DNA from: Boesenbergia rotunda
Taxonomy: Eukaryota > Streptophyta > Magnoliopsida > Zingiberales > Zingiberaceae
Assembly (NCBI GenBank): GCA_024364735.1
Contig: JAGFNQ010001610.1
Coordinates: 301,264 to 365,263, forward strand
Reading direction: 5' to 3'
Length of the DNA: 64,000 nt
In this document: positions 11,458-23,159 of the stretch, one piece after another
How positions within the stretch are numbered: position 1 is the stretch's first letter
Layout: the number at the start of each line of letters is the position of its first letter
Made by a program: the position numbers and the translations under genes
The notes under the pieces: generated by a model
The model's database searches: none
What the model was told of the DNA's origin: nothing
Seen by the model: only the letters and a program-made list of their open reading frames with translations

Positions 11458-12099
11458 CTTAACTCTCTATTTGGATGGGGTGAAAGAAGGTTCATTAACG
11501 AAAGGAGAATGAAAGGGAAGGAAGGAAAAGGGGAGGGAAGTAACTTATTTAACCTTTCTTTGTTTGGGAGAGAGGGAAGGTTCATTAACATAACATATAT
11601 ATTACATATATATTACCTTGTTTGGGAGGAAAGGAAGAACAATTAGGATTAAACGTATAAAATTATAAAATTATACTTACTTTTCAAAATAGTATTTAAA
11701 ATCTTTCATCATAATAGTATTTAAAACATTTTAAATCTCTAGATACCTAAATAATATCATGACATCTCTAAAGAAATATCTACTATACTATTTTTATAAA
11801 AATCATTCCTCCCAAACTAGTACAAAATATATCCAATCATCAATTAACAAGTCTTACATTAAATAAAAATAGTCTAACAAATATCCGTGATCATCCAAGT
11901 ACATAGCATCCAGATGCATAATACATAACATCCAAATATATAATCTAAATGCATAACAAGTAGCAAACTAATCATGATGTTGATTCTCTCCATCCAACAT
12001 TTGGAATAACAAATTTTTGCGATATTCAAATAGACATTCAAGTAAAACTCTCATCATCTTTGGGCGTTGAACAATATATAAATAGCATGTAGAAATTAT
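11458..12099. other. Purine-rich then AT-rich DNA at the edge of the Harbinger remnant
   Basis: Two TTTGTTTGGGAG-like segments (about 11560 and 11628) resemble the start of some PIF/Harbinger or Tourist ends, and the transposase remains lie to the right. No matching inverted end was found, so the boundary is not established. The rest is AT-rich without ORFs. Confidence 0.35.
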
Positions 12100-13014
12100 A
12101 CGTTGCACAACACCTAATTGAGTCAACAAACTTCACACTTCATGATCAAGAATAGGAAGTTCTTTGACTTAACCATTTCATGTGTTGAACTCATAATGGC
12201 TTGAGCTATATTGCCAATTGCATTGTTTATACCATCATCATCAACTTTACTTTTCTTTGCACTTTTTTTTTATGGTGCTCTAACAAAAGAAGTAGTTTGA
12301 AATTTATTTGGTTCAGATCTAGGAATTGGAATTTGGGCATCTTTATTAACTACATTTGAATTGTCTAAATGGATTTCCTATTGAGATATCATAAATTTAA
12401 CTTAATCAATAGTTTCAAAATTATGTGCACCAACATTATTCTCCATTTCCATATAAGCTCTTCTCTTTCACATTTCTGATGCAGTTTCATCATGTTGTCC
12501 CATAGCCCTATCTTTCCCATATAATTGAACCAACTTTTCATAATTTCGAATAGGCTTGTTCTTCAATTCAGAAACTACTAATTTTATCTACAAGTTATAA
12601 TATAATTGCATTAAACATTCATTCATAAATAGCTTCACAAATCAATTATTATTTCAAATGTATTTTATAAAACACACCTCAATTAGTTGTTGTCAAACTT
12701 CAGGTTCAGCAATGAAGAATTCCATGATGGGATCCTATCCAAAACCATTCATACCATTCTTGAATATATCATAACATGAAAACCAACATCTTTTAATATG
12801 TTTCATGTGATTTTGAATCATACTTGTCGATAAGTTTGTCGGAAAATTTTGCTTTCAATTCATTTATAATATTTTCAAATGCATGAGTAGTAAAGGTTTC
12901 ACCAACCCTATTACCTATATTATGTTGGTTCAAATATGCATCAATAAGAGCATCATCCATTACTTTAGTCCTGATACACTGATTACTCACCTTGTTTGCA
13001 CTAGCATTTTGCAA
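12100..13014 (-). pseudogene. PIF/Harbinger Myb/SANT-like ORF remnant
   Basis: A minus-strand frame from 13014 contains the Myb/SANT-like pattern of plant Harbinger accessory proteins: MDDALIDAYLNQHNIGNRVG, then FTTHAFENIINELKAKF, then DKLIDKYDS. After frame changes it continues with a WIG/DP-like segment near 12730 and a partly helical tail (NNAIGNIAQAIMSS) near 12200. In active elements this protein works with the DDE transposase at the transposon ends. Stops and frameshifts make this copy dead. The order, transposase upstream on the same strand, supports one decayed element. Confidence 0.7.
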
Positions 13015-13195
13015 GTCCTACTTTTTTAGCATGCTTGAAAACAAAAATATAGTAGCAATCAAAAACATAATTACATTAACAATAGTATGACATAAAATTC
13101 AAATAGGATAATAAATTAAAGTGTTAACATTCATAATCATCCAATTATAAGAGAATTTGTCCAATACCACCAAAATAAACAAATAAACATAAATA

Positions 13196-13530
13196 TCACA
13201 TATTATAATCTAACCACATTGTCGCAGCTATGGAATCCCTAAACAATTCTTCCCTTCTTGCATCTTTACTGTCATCTCTATTACTATGATTTTCCTCTTG
13301 ATACTCACAATTATTATTAAGTTCAGCATCAACCTCGGCAAGCAATCCCTCATCTAGGGCAGCATTAATCAAGCAATTGTGTAAAATACAACAATAGAGA
13401 AATTTTATTTTGAGTTTCAATTCCATAATGTGGCTTAGTTGAACTTCTTATAATAGAAAATCTCTTTTTAATGACTCCAAAAACTCTTTCAATTGCATTG
13501 CACAAAGAAGAATGTCGAAGATTAAATAAT
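13196..13530 (-). pseudogene. PIF/Harbinger transposase C-terminal remnant
   Basis: Minus-strand peptides include NAIERVFGVIKKRF (in a second frame, about 13440-13500), FLYCCILHNCLINAALDE and DSIAATMWLDY. These match the last DDE_Tnp_4 block and tail of Harbinger transposases. At least one frameshift separates the pieces. The N-terminal catalytic part is absent because F-family LTR sequence starts at 13557. Confidence 0.72.
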
Positions 13531-13556
13531 TCTCAAGCATTTCATGGTGGGTTACT

Positions 13557-15072
13557 ATTAGGATGTATACTAAAAACCTTGCTTTTGTATAAGAACATCT
13601 ACATTTTGAAAGAGAATCACAAAATCATAGGTTGCATATTTATATTAGTATATGCACAAAATGTCTGATACTTTGCATTATAGATAACATGGTGTGTGGT
13701 GACACACAGAAGATCATGTTATCAGCCCCTTACAGAGTATAAGTAAGTGGATCACAACCGAGATGGAAGTTGGGCAAACCATCGGGATGGTTGTAGTGTA
13801 ATTAGGTGTGGTTTTTCTTAACCATAGAATTACACTAGTACGCTTTGTGTGCATTGAGCAGAACCAAAATAGAGGTTATCCAATTTATACTAACTTTATA
13901 ATTGGATTAGACCTCAATTTTATATTATGGAATACAATCTCTAAAACCCGAAATAATAATGGGCACGTGTACTTAATTATTATTTCTTTGATTTACCAAT
14001 GGGCGAGATTTATTCTGCTAAATCGATAGGCTCGGTAAGTTGGGAAATAATATTATTTACATGGTGTGCCGTTGATTATTGACGGAATCCGTGTCCTGGT
14101 GAGTCAGGATGATGATGCCCCCTTGATGAACTCATAAGATTCATCATGTTAAATTTTACAAGTAGACTATGGTCCAACATGATGAAAAGGTTGAGTGGTA
14201 CTAGTCAAGGATCAAGAGGTTGATTAATTAAAATTGTCAGTAATTTAAATTAATCGACGGGCATTCGATATCTTAAACACGGAGAGATGGATGTGCTCGT
14301 AATAGGTGGAGCCCATATGAAAATATGGGGTTTGGTGAGGAAGTTCAATGGGGATCCTTTAGTGGAATGGATCTCGATTAATGGATTGGATTTGGATCCA
14401 TTAGCGGGCCAAGACCCAATTCCTCCTCATGGTCCCTATCGTAGCCCTATATATACCACATAGGAGTCATGATACCTAGGCTAATTAATTGAGAATTAAT
14501 CCAATTAATCACAAAAACCCTACTCTATCTCTCTCTTTTCTCTCCCTCTCCCTTCTCTCCTAGGTCACCGACGCAAAGGAGGAGAAGGAGTTTTCCCCTT
14601 CTTCTTTCCCTCATCTCCTTCATAGGTTCTTTGCCAATGTTCACAGGGAGAAGGAGAGCCTCTGCTCTTCCTTCTGTGATCGGTAGCAGCTGGAAGGTGG
14701 AGGAGAGGTGGTCGGCGGTAAGGATTGGGTGGAGCTGGTAGCAAAGGTGGAGGAGAACTCTCGGGAGGAGAAGGATCATCCTCTTCTCCTCCTTTTCTTC
14801 TACCTTGCTTGAGCACGCACAGGCAGATAGAGAAGGGGTGGTCGGCAGTGAGGAGTGGCTTTCCTCTAGTGTCGGTGGCAAGCGGAAGAGGAGGGAGGCT
14901 CTCGGCGACGGTTTTAGGGTTGGTGGAAGAAGAAGAAGCTCCTTCTCTCTTCTTCCTCAGGTTATTCTTCTTTATTGTCTTCCTCTTGGTGTTGCCTTGT
15001 CGCCGACGATCCTTGGGAACTTGGTGTGGCCAGCGGCGCAAGGTGGAGAGGAAGAAAGGTGGCCGGCGGGTA
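13557..15072 (+). mobile_element. Family F-related LTR fragment, plus orientation
   Basis: The sequence starts TATTAGGATGTATACTAAAA, the mirror of the terminus at 17240, and follows the F LTR in order: the ACACACAGAAGATCATGTTATCAG block, the GATTATTGACGGAATCC block, a TATA box (CTATATATACC, near 14448) and then purine- and pyrimidine-rich R/U5. It stops at 15072 where the minus-oriented F LTR begins. ORFs at 14525-15205 are low-complexity by-products of this LTR. It is more diverged than the other F LTRs. Confidence 0.7.
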
Positions 15073-17240
15073 TGTTGGGTATGGCTTGGCGGGTTTCCCA
15101 AGCGAATACTTGGTCGTCCTTGAGAGACCTCTCCATGTTTATGGATTAAAAAATTTAATCCGAATGGAGACCCGTCTCCCAACGATCATCTCGTCGCCGT
15201 GTTAATTAATCCAAGTCACAACTTAGCCGAAACCCAAGGTTAAGGCCTTGTAACTTTCCAGATTAATTAACAGCGAAAAAGACGACGAGTGGATCGCCGG
15301 CTTTTGTGTTTATGGTCGGGGTCCAGTTAATTAATTATTGACTATGATATACAATCAAAATAATTAAATAACTCACATGAAATGACGAGACAAATAAACA
15401 AGGCATAATAAAACATAAGGAGCTTGGAAGAGTTTATACCTTCCATTACCTCGCGATCTTCTACCATATGACTCTCCCCTCTTGGACGTCGTGTGAGCGA
15501 CGATCTACCAAGAACCGTGGTCACCAAGTTGATCGCTCCTCCTTGTGCCAACCAATCTCTAACCAAAAGGATGCCGCCAGCCGCTCTAAGGAAGAAGATA
15601 ATCCAAACACAAACCCTACTTGGTAGATTTTTCTTCCCTTGAGAAAAATTGCGCTCCCTTGAGAAAAATCACTGTTCCCTCTCAAGCTCATGCAATTTTC
15701 TTCCCTTGAGAAAAGTTGCGTGCGCAACCTCTCCATCTTTGAGAAAATTGTGTGAGCAATTCGAGGTCACGCAATTCTCTTCCCTTGAGAACGTAACTTT
15801 TCTTCCTTTGAGAAAATCTCGTGAACCATTGTTCTTCTCCACAAAAAAACCATGCCACAGCTTTTCCACTGCCTTTTCTCCACCGCCCACAACCTTTGAT
15901 CAAGTTGCGTGATTGTCTTTGCTTCTCTATAGCTGGAGTAGGCAATTGATCAGTGGCTGCCATGGAGAAAACTAGCCACTGCATCCACGTTGCAGCGTTG
16001 GAGAAGCCACGGCTGCAACTGCTACATGGAGAAGATCAGCGTCGATGCCGCCCATGCAGGGAGAAGAAAACAACCCCTGCTGTTTTCACACGTGAGGTCT
16101 CTCGGTGGCGCACTGCATGGAGAGGAAGAAAACAGCCTTTGCTGTTCTCACACGTGGAGAGGGATTCCCTCGGTGTTGCATTGACTGGAGAGAAGAAAAA
16201 AAAAAGCCCAGCTGTTTTCCTTTTCTTTGGCGCCGATGAATCGAGAGGGTGATAGGGAGAGAGAGAGGAGAGAATAGATTAGGGTTTCTTGTGTTTCCTT
16301 GGATTAATTAATTTTTCTCAACATGGTTTCATGCCACATGGGGTATATATAGGGCTACGGTAGGGACCATGAGGAAGAGTTGAATCTTGGCCTGCTAATA
16401 GATCCAAACCTGATCTATTAATGAAGATCCATTCCACTAAAGGATCCTCATTGAATTATCTCACCAACCCCCATATTTACATATGGGCTCCACCTATTAC
16501 GAGGCATCCATCCCCCCATGTTTAAGATATCAAATGTCCGTTAATTAATTTAAATTACTGACAATTCAAATTAATTAACTTCTGGATCATTGATTAGTAG
16601 CACTCAACCTTATCATAATGTTAGATCAAATCCACCTGCAGGGTTTAACATGATGAACCTTTTGAGCTCATCAAGGGGGCATCATCATCCCGACTCACCA
16701 AGACGCGGATTCCGTCAATAATCAACGGCACACTATATTATTAATATTATCTCCTAACTTACCGGGTCTATCGATCTAACAGAATAGATCTTGCCCATTG
16801 GTAAATCAAAGAAACAATAATTAATAATATGTGCCCGTTATTATATCGGGATTTAGGGATTGCACTCCATAATAAAATCTGAGGTCCTATCTAATTATCA
16901 AGCCAGTATAAATTGGATAACCTCCGGTTTTGGTCCTGCTCAATGTACTCAAAGCACACTAGTGTAATTCTATGGTCAAAACCAACCACACCTAATTACA
17001 CTACAACCATTCCGATATTTTGTCTAATTCCATCTCGGCTGTGAGCCTCTACTTATACTAGGCAAGGAACTGATAACATGATCTTCTGTGTGTCACCACA
17101 CACTATGTTATCTACAATGCAAAGTAATGGACTTTTATGCATATACTAATATAAATACGCATCTAGTGTTGTTGTGATTCTCTTTTCAAAATGTGGATGA
17201 CCATACGTAAAAGGCAAAACTTTTAGTATACATCCTAACA
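15073..17240 (-). mobile_element. 3' LTR of Copia element F
   Basis: TGTTGGGTATGG at 15073 and CATCCTAACA at 17240 bound a 2.17-kb LTR. On the minus strand a TATA box (about 16344-16351) precedes R/U5, which contains ACACGTG motifs near 16084 and 16150. The next bases (17241 onward) are polypurine on the minus strand. A matching full-length relative is at 51414-53590. Confidence 0.82.
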
Positions 17241-17254
17241 ATCTCCCACTTATA
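17241..17254 (-). promoter_or_regulatory. Polypurine tract of element F
   Basis: ATCTCCCACTTATA on the plus strand reads as TATAAGTGGGAGAT on the minus strand, directly abutting the 3' LTR, as expected for the plus-strand primer. Confidence 0.7.
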
Positions 17255-19962
17255 CTCAAATACTTTGCTGTTTTCAAAATGTCATAATCTGACTCCTTGA
17301 TCCTCCACATGCCTAAAGCTCTCGCTATCAAGGCCTCAGTGAAATAATCTCCCAGGTTATCCTCTGATGTAATCTAGGCAACAATAGCTTTTCCTCTCCT
17401 GGGTGGTACTTGCGCTCTATGTGTTTACTCGCCTTATGGGCTCGTGATTCCTTCGAGTTTGCAACTGCACCATTGTTTACCACAACAAAATGTGATAGCT
17501 TTGAGCAAACTAGGAATCACATTCAAACCCATCTTGAGGTTCCTGAACAATATAGCTTCCTTTTGGCTGCCACATCCTTAGCTTCCATGGTGGAGTCCGC
17601 CACATAGCCGCTACGCGACACTCCTCCAAACTATGATTCCACCTCCTAAAAGTAAACACAAAACCCCGAGGAATACTTATATTTGCCCCTATCCGACTGA
17701 AAATCTGTATCCATATAACCCACAGGAGATTGGTCTGCCTGGTAAACCATCATATAGTCCTTAGTCCTTCTCAGGCACTAATATATGCTTTTACCGCAAT
17801 CTAATTTCATTGACTTGGGTTACTCCGATATCTGCTAACCATGCCCACGACACTATAGATATCAGGTCTCGATTTTAGCATACATGAGGCTTCCTATAGC
17901 TGACGCTAAAGGAACCGCCATTACCTACTCTATCTCCTTTGATAATCTAAACATATCTCCTTAGATAGAGTAGCTCCATAGCTGAAAAGTACAAAACATT
18001 TCTTGGAGGTTTCCATGCTAAAACGATTTAAGACACTGTCTCTATATGAAGCTTGGGATAAGCACAACATCCTTCTCTAGTGATCCCTTATAACTTCGAT
18101 CGCCAAGGATGCGTCTTGCTTCTCCTAATGTCCTTCATATCATCTGTTTGGACAACCATACCGTTACGTCTGATAATACTTTGTCATTGTTGCCAACTAA
18201 CAAAATATTGTCTACGTATAGTACAAGAATACCACTACGTTTTTGTCACATTTCTTACATACACAAATCTCATCCATCCTTTGAACAAATCCATATGACT
18301 GGATTATCTCTTCAAAGTGGATGTTCCTCGTCATAGGTCCAGGGATCCTGATTCATGTCACCAGAGACCAAGTCCGAAGACTCTCCCAAGAACATGAATC
18401 CTTCTGGTTGACTAGCAACCCTCCCACTATGACAAGGCACCACCTGTGTATCTTCTGTGACACGCGGTGCAGTGACTTGTGGTATATCTTCTTGTACAAT
18501 TGGTACTAAGGTTGGAACATTCCCTCTTAATTTTTCAAGAACTAGTCTACTAATGGGCTTGTAGTTCATCGCACAGTCTTTTTCTAAGAATCTGATATTC
18601 ATGCCAACGATTACCCTCTGATCCTTAGGACTATAGAACCATCTTTCGTTCCTCTAGGATAGCCTACGAACAAGCGCATGAGATTCCAACTTATCAGTAT
18701 CCCCTCTCAGCGCATGTACTGAGCTACCCCAAATCTGTATATGTCTTAGACTAGGCAGACTACATTTCTATGGGAGTAGAAGGTACTGACCTAGATGGTA
18801 TCTAGTATGTATGCTGTCGTTTCCAAAGCATATCCCCAGAACGAATTTGGCAACTTGGAGCAGCTCATCATTGTCCTAACCCTCTCCATAAGAGCTCTTT
18901 TCCTTCACTCTGCTGCACCGTTCTGTTGGGGCGTACCAGGTGCAGTCAATTGAGATTAACTCCCAACCTCTGATAAGTATGTTCTAAATTCACCCAAGAG
19001 GTACTCATCATTATGATCTGATCATTGTGTCTTGATACTTTTACTTTGATGTTTCTTCACATCAGCCTAGAATTATTTGAACTGATCAAAGTATTCAGAC
19101 TTGTGGTCATCAAGTAAACGTATCCATACCTTTGAATATTCGTCTCACGAAGTATTCAAAGCTACCTCTATCCTAGATAGGCATAGGACCACACAAATCA
19201 GGATGAACCAATTCTAACATATCTTTGGCCCTATACCCCTCATCCTTGAAAGGCCTCTTGGTCATCTTACCTTCTAAGCAAAATTCAAATGTTAGGAAGT
19301 CTCCCACTACCAATGAACCCAAGGGTCCGTCGGCTATCGACCTTTGAATCCTACTAAGGTTAATATGACCAAGCCTTAGATGCCAAAGACATGTTTTGTT
19401 CATCTTGGAAGGAACCTTTCTCTTATTTTGATTAGATGATGAGCTATTAGCAACTATTTGCATCATGGGATACTTTGGTTTTAATTGCTTAAATTTCTTA
19501 TCCATGTTCCTAAACAGATAATCTTTCTATTCCACTTTTCATAACAAAAAGCAATAGAATATCCATTATTTTAGAAACTGAACTAGAGTTCTTTCAAAAA
19601 TTAGGTATATAAAAGCAATCTTAAAGCCAAAACTTTATCTTCTAAAGACAAATAAATCACTCCCACTATAATAGTAGCCACCTCCGTAGCATATCCCTTG
19701 TAGAAAGTAATTTCTTCCGTAGCTGGTCATTGGGCTTCCTCGAACCCCTGTAAAGAATTGCAGATATGTTTAGTGGCATCCGTATCTACCCACCACGTAC
19801 TAGTAGATAACTCTATAAAACATGTTACAACGACAAAAGAAAAAGATATACTTATCTCATGACGATGATGACAGTTCGCCTTCTAATTTCCAGTCTACTG
19901 GCTCGTGAAGCACTTACCTTTCGGCTTCTTCACACCAGCATGCGGTCCCTACGATTCTGCTG
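17250..19962 (-). pseudogene. Copia pol remnant of element F (PR, integrase, RT, RNase H)
   Basis: Reading the minus strand from right to left: a protease-like WWVDTDATKHICNS segment (about 19770-19800), the GAG-pre-integrase domain (19173-19505, with LWHLRLGH and CLEGKMTKRPF), integrase with NSFWGYALE (about 18830), the integrase-RT linker (18312-18602), RT from the active-site box onward, and an RNase H tail with SRAHKASKHIERKYH (17402-17450). Many stops and frameshifts break it. The N-terminal half of RT appears deleted near 18300. The RT box reads YVDN (18207-18218) where active enzymes have YVDD. The element is dead. Confidence 0.8.
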
Positions 19963-19967
19963 CCTTC

Positions 19968-20967
19968 TGTTAGATCATTTTGGAACGCTAGAGGGAGGTG
20001 AATAGTGATTCTTTGATTCTTTTTGTACCTACGTTGTTAGTTGCACAGTGGAAACAATAATAAAGAAAACAAACAACGCTAACAAGAACAATTTACTTGG
20101 TATCCACCCCGGACGGGTGACTAATCCAAGAATCCGTCGGTGGATCACTCCCCAGATAACCTCCGTCTAGCCCTCGTCGCTCCTTGTGGGTGGAGAAACC
20201 TCACCACAACACCTTGAGAAGACCTAAGCACAAAGACTACTATCTTGCCTTTAACCAAGACAAGATTCGTCAAGAATCTCAGCCGCCACGAAGTCCTCTT
20301 TAAATAGGACTCGGGCTGAAACCCTCACCACCAGTCGACTGCTCCCAAGGCAGTCGACTGGTCCTACTGAAAATCAACCGTTGCAACCCCAACGTTCGAA
20401 TTTTCAGCCAACTCACCAGCCACCTACCAGTCGACTGCTCCCAGGGCAGTTGACTGGTCCCCAGCCAGAACCCTTCTGTGAGTTTCATCAGTCGACTGGT
20501 CTACTCACCCACCTAAGGTTACTCTTCCCGAGTACATTCCACTCCGCACTCGAACCCTAGGATTTCCCGAGTACAATCACACAGCACTCGTACCCTCACG
20601 ACTCAACTGACTCCTCATCCGCAGCCTCGACTATTGCCTTCGTGCCCTCTTCATCTTCGGCTCCCGTCCCTCGGATGCACGCAAGCCTCCAGCTTGCCTC
20701 CATGCCATCCTTCACGAATGCCTCGAAGTCCGCACCCATCAGCTCATCGTCCCTGCTCTCCAAGGTCCCTCGGGTGCACACAAGCCTCCAGCTTGTCTCT
20801 ATGCCACCCTTCACCATACCAAGGTCGTCTAGTCAAGTCCATATGTGTAACCTGTACAACCTGCACACTCAACATACACATATAAGAACACAAGGGTAAA
20901 CCTAACTTAAACTCTTTGCCCAAACATCAAAACACTTGGTCACTCCGGACCACAGATTGCCTCAACA
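19968..20967 (-). mobile_element. 3' LTR of element A
   Basis: The 1000-bp LTR runs from TGTTAGATCA to GCCTCAACA. On the minus strand, paired CAGTCGACTG palindromes (20331-20352, 20427-20450, 20489) precede a TATA-like TTTAAATAG (20299-20307). ORFs in the Ser/Pro-rich part (20596-20899) have no domain. Confidence 0.88.
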
Positions 20968-20981
20968 ATCTCCCCCTTTTT
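20968..20981 (-). promoter_or_regulatory. Polypurine tract of element A
   Basis: ATCTCCCCCTTTTT reads AAAAAGGGGGAGAT on the minus strand and abuts the 3' LTR. Confidence 0.8.
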
Positions 20982-23159
20982 GATGTTTGACAATACGCTT
21001 AAGTTAGGGAAACAAGATAGTAATCAATAGCAAAAATCATGCTAAAACAAACAACTGGACTTACGTTGCCAAGATTCCCTCTTGGACTTACACTGCCAAT
21101 GCATATGCAAATGCAAAAATGGATCCTATCCCAAGGCATCCCACACCTAACCCTCCAAGTTATGACTTTTTCACACATAACTTCTCAAGTTAGGAATTTC
21201 ACCACATAACCCTCCAAGTTAGAATTTTCACCACCTAACCCTCCAAGTTAGGAATTTTCACCACCTAACCCTCCAAGTTGGGATTTTCATCACCTAACCC
21301 TCCAAGTTAGGATTTTCCACAAAAACAGGCTTTTTAAAGCTTCTCCCAAGCTTCCCCTACATTGGACTTACAAAGGCTTTTTAAGAACCTCTCCAAGGTT
21401 CCCCTTACGCCAAGAATGGAGCAACCATGCTCCCCTTCAATCTTAGCTCCCCCTAAACCTAGGGTTTCTAGCAAAGGTGTGTTTGGTTTCCCAACTTAAA
21501 CCTAACACTTCTCCCCCTTTACCTAACATCGAAAAGGTTCAACAATGTCCCAATTATTGGATTTTTTAATTCCCAATGATCCTAAACAATGTGTATTAGA
21601 CCCCCATACACTCATTTCTCATCATTTGGACACATGTCAACTGCTGATACACACATCAGCCCTGGCCAGTCGACTGCCCCCCAGGGCAGTCGACTGATAC
21701 TCTAAAATATTAGTTTTTCTGGCCAATTTCAGAATTGCGCCAGAAATTCCACAATTCTCCAAAAATTTCTAAATTTTGTGGAAAACTTTGTGGTACCTAT
21801 ACCTATTTGAGAAAAATACATTCAACCATGTATCTATCACCATTCCCAAGTTTGACACAAAACCCAAAAAAATTTCTTATGAAAGTTAAGGAAAACAAGG
21901 AGGCAACCTCCCCCTTAACCTATGCCTTTTTCCAATTTTCAATCTACCAAGGTCAAGTTCTACCCAACTTAACCCACCAACACCATGTTGAGTTATATCT
22001 AACCCAACACCCGAGTTCTTCCCCCTTTGATACTATCAAAGGATTGCCTCAAGCAACCTTTCCCTTAGTGCCAAAAAGAACTCAACAAGACCCAACAAAA
22101 CCTAAAGGTTTGCAAGCATATTTGCTAGGATATACCCTATCCTAGAAAAATATGGTTTCATGAAGATTATCAAATGTGCTTGACTTTTCGTACAACTTCT
22201 AATTTCCTAAAAGGTTTGACATTTTGTATCAATTTTCAAATTCATTTTCTTATGTCCTTATGATGAAAGCCTCCCCCTTTTTATCTCTTAATCCTAGATA
22301 CATATGGGAAACTTTCATATCCTTTCTCCTTAAGCACTTATCAATTCTCCTTAACTTTTGTGATATTAACAAGGCCTTATTCCATAAAATCAACATTGAA
22401 TCATAAGGCAAACCTTGATTCAAAGAATATGAAATTATAACCAAGGATTTTACTTTAAGGCCTTATCCGATCATCCAATAATACTCTATGACCTTCAAAC
22501 CATAATATCAACCTATAAAATCTCATAAATTATCATGACTTTTTCTTATGCAAGTTCTTATCATCCAATGTGCCTTTTCTTCACTTTAGCCTATGGATTA
22601 GTCGACTGCCCCCAGGGCAGTCGACTGATAAAACGAACAGAAAGGTTTCTGCGCTGAAATTAGTCAGATCAGTCGACTGCCCCCAGGCCAGTCGACTGAT
22701 ACCTGAATTTCAGGTTTTTCAGCCCAATTTCAGTAATGCTTAAATAATTCTACAAATCTCCGAAAAATCTAAAATTCTGTAGGGAGATTTGTGAAGCCTA
22801 TATCTACTTGTCAAAAATATGTTTCCAAACAAATGTACTCCATATCCCAAGATTGGCATGAAATTCCATTCTTTCTAAAGTGTATCATGTTAGCCAATCC
22901 CAAAAGTCCTAATTGTGACTCCTCTTCAATGTATCTTTTTATACTTGATCACAATTCATTTCTACCATTGAATTATATGGTATTCACACCTTAAAACCTA
23001 ATTTTATCAAGGATACTCCAATTTTCATCTTTTTCTTCCTAAAACTCCGTTTAATGTGTCAATTCTCTAAGCTTAAGACTTACCCAAGTCTTCCAACCTT
23101 TTTGGCACATTTCATCTAATTTCCTAGGCTTCCTAAAAATCTTATCTCTTGAGATCCAT
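20982..23159 (-). other. Non-coding spacer of element A
   Basis: The spacer holds a short tandem series around CACCTAACCCTCCAAGTTAG (21140-21320), further polypurine-type tracts (near 21428, 21511, 21909, 22020 and 22270), and three paired-palindrome sites with GTCGAC cores (21666-21693, 22602-22629, 22673-22699). The plus-strand ORF at 21735-22145 persists in the duplicate copy but has no recognisable domain. The spacer takes the place of pol. Confidence 0.65.

Noticed and set aside
14525..15205. Several long overlapping ORFs on both strands (up to 205 codons)
   Set aside because: Purine- and pyrimidine-rich R/U5 sequence of an F-type LTR; overlapping frames on both strands with low-complexity products.
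20634..20899. Ser/Pro/His-rich ORFs repeated in the A LTRs
   Set aside because: Inside LTR sequence, no domain, variable ends among the four LTRs.
21735..22145. 136-codon plus-strand ORF kept in both block copies
   Set aside because: It is antisense to element A in its non-coding spacer, has no domain, and is kept because the duplication is recent.
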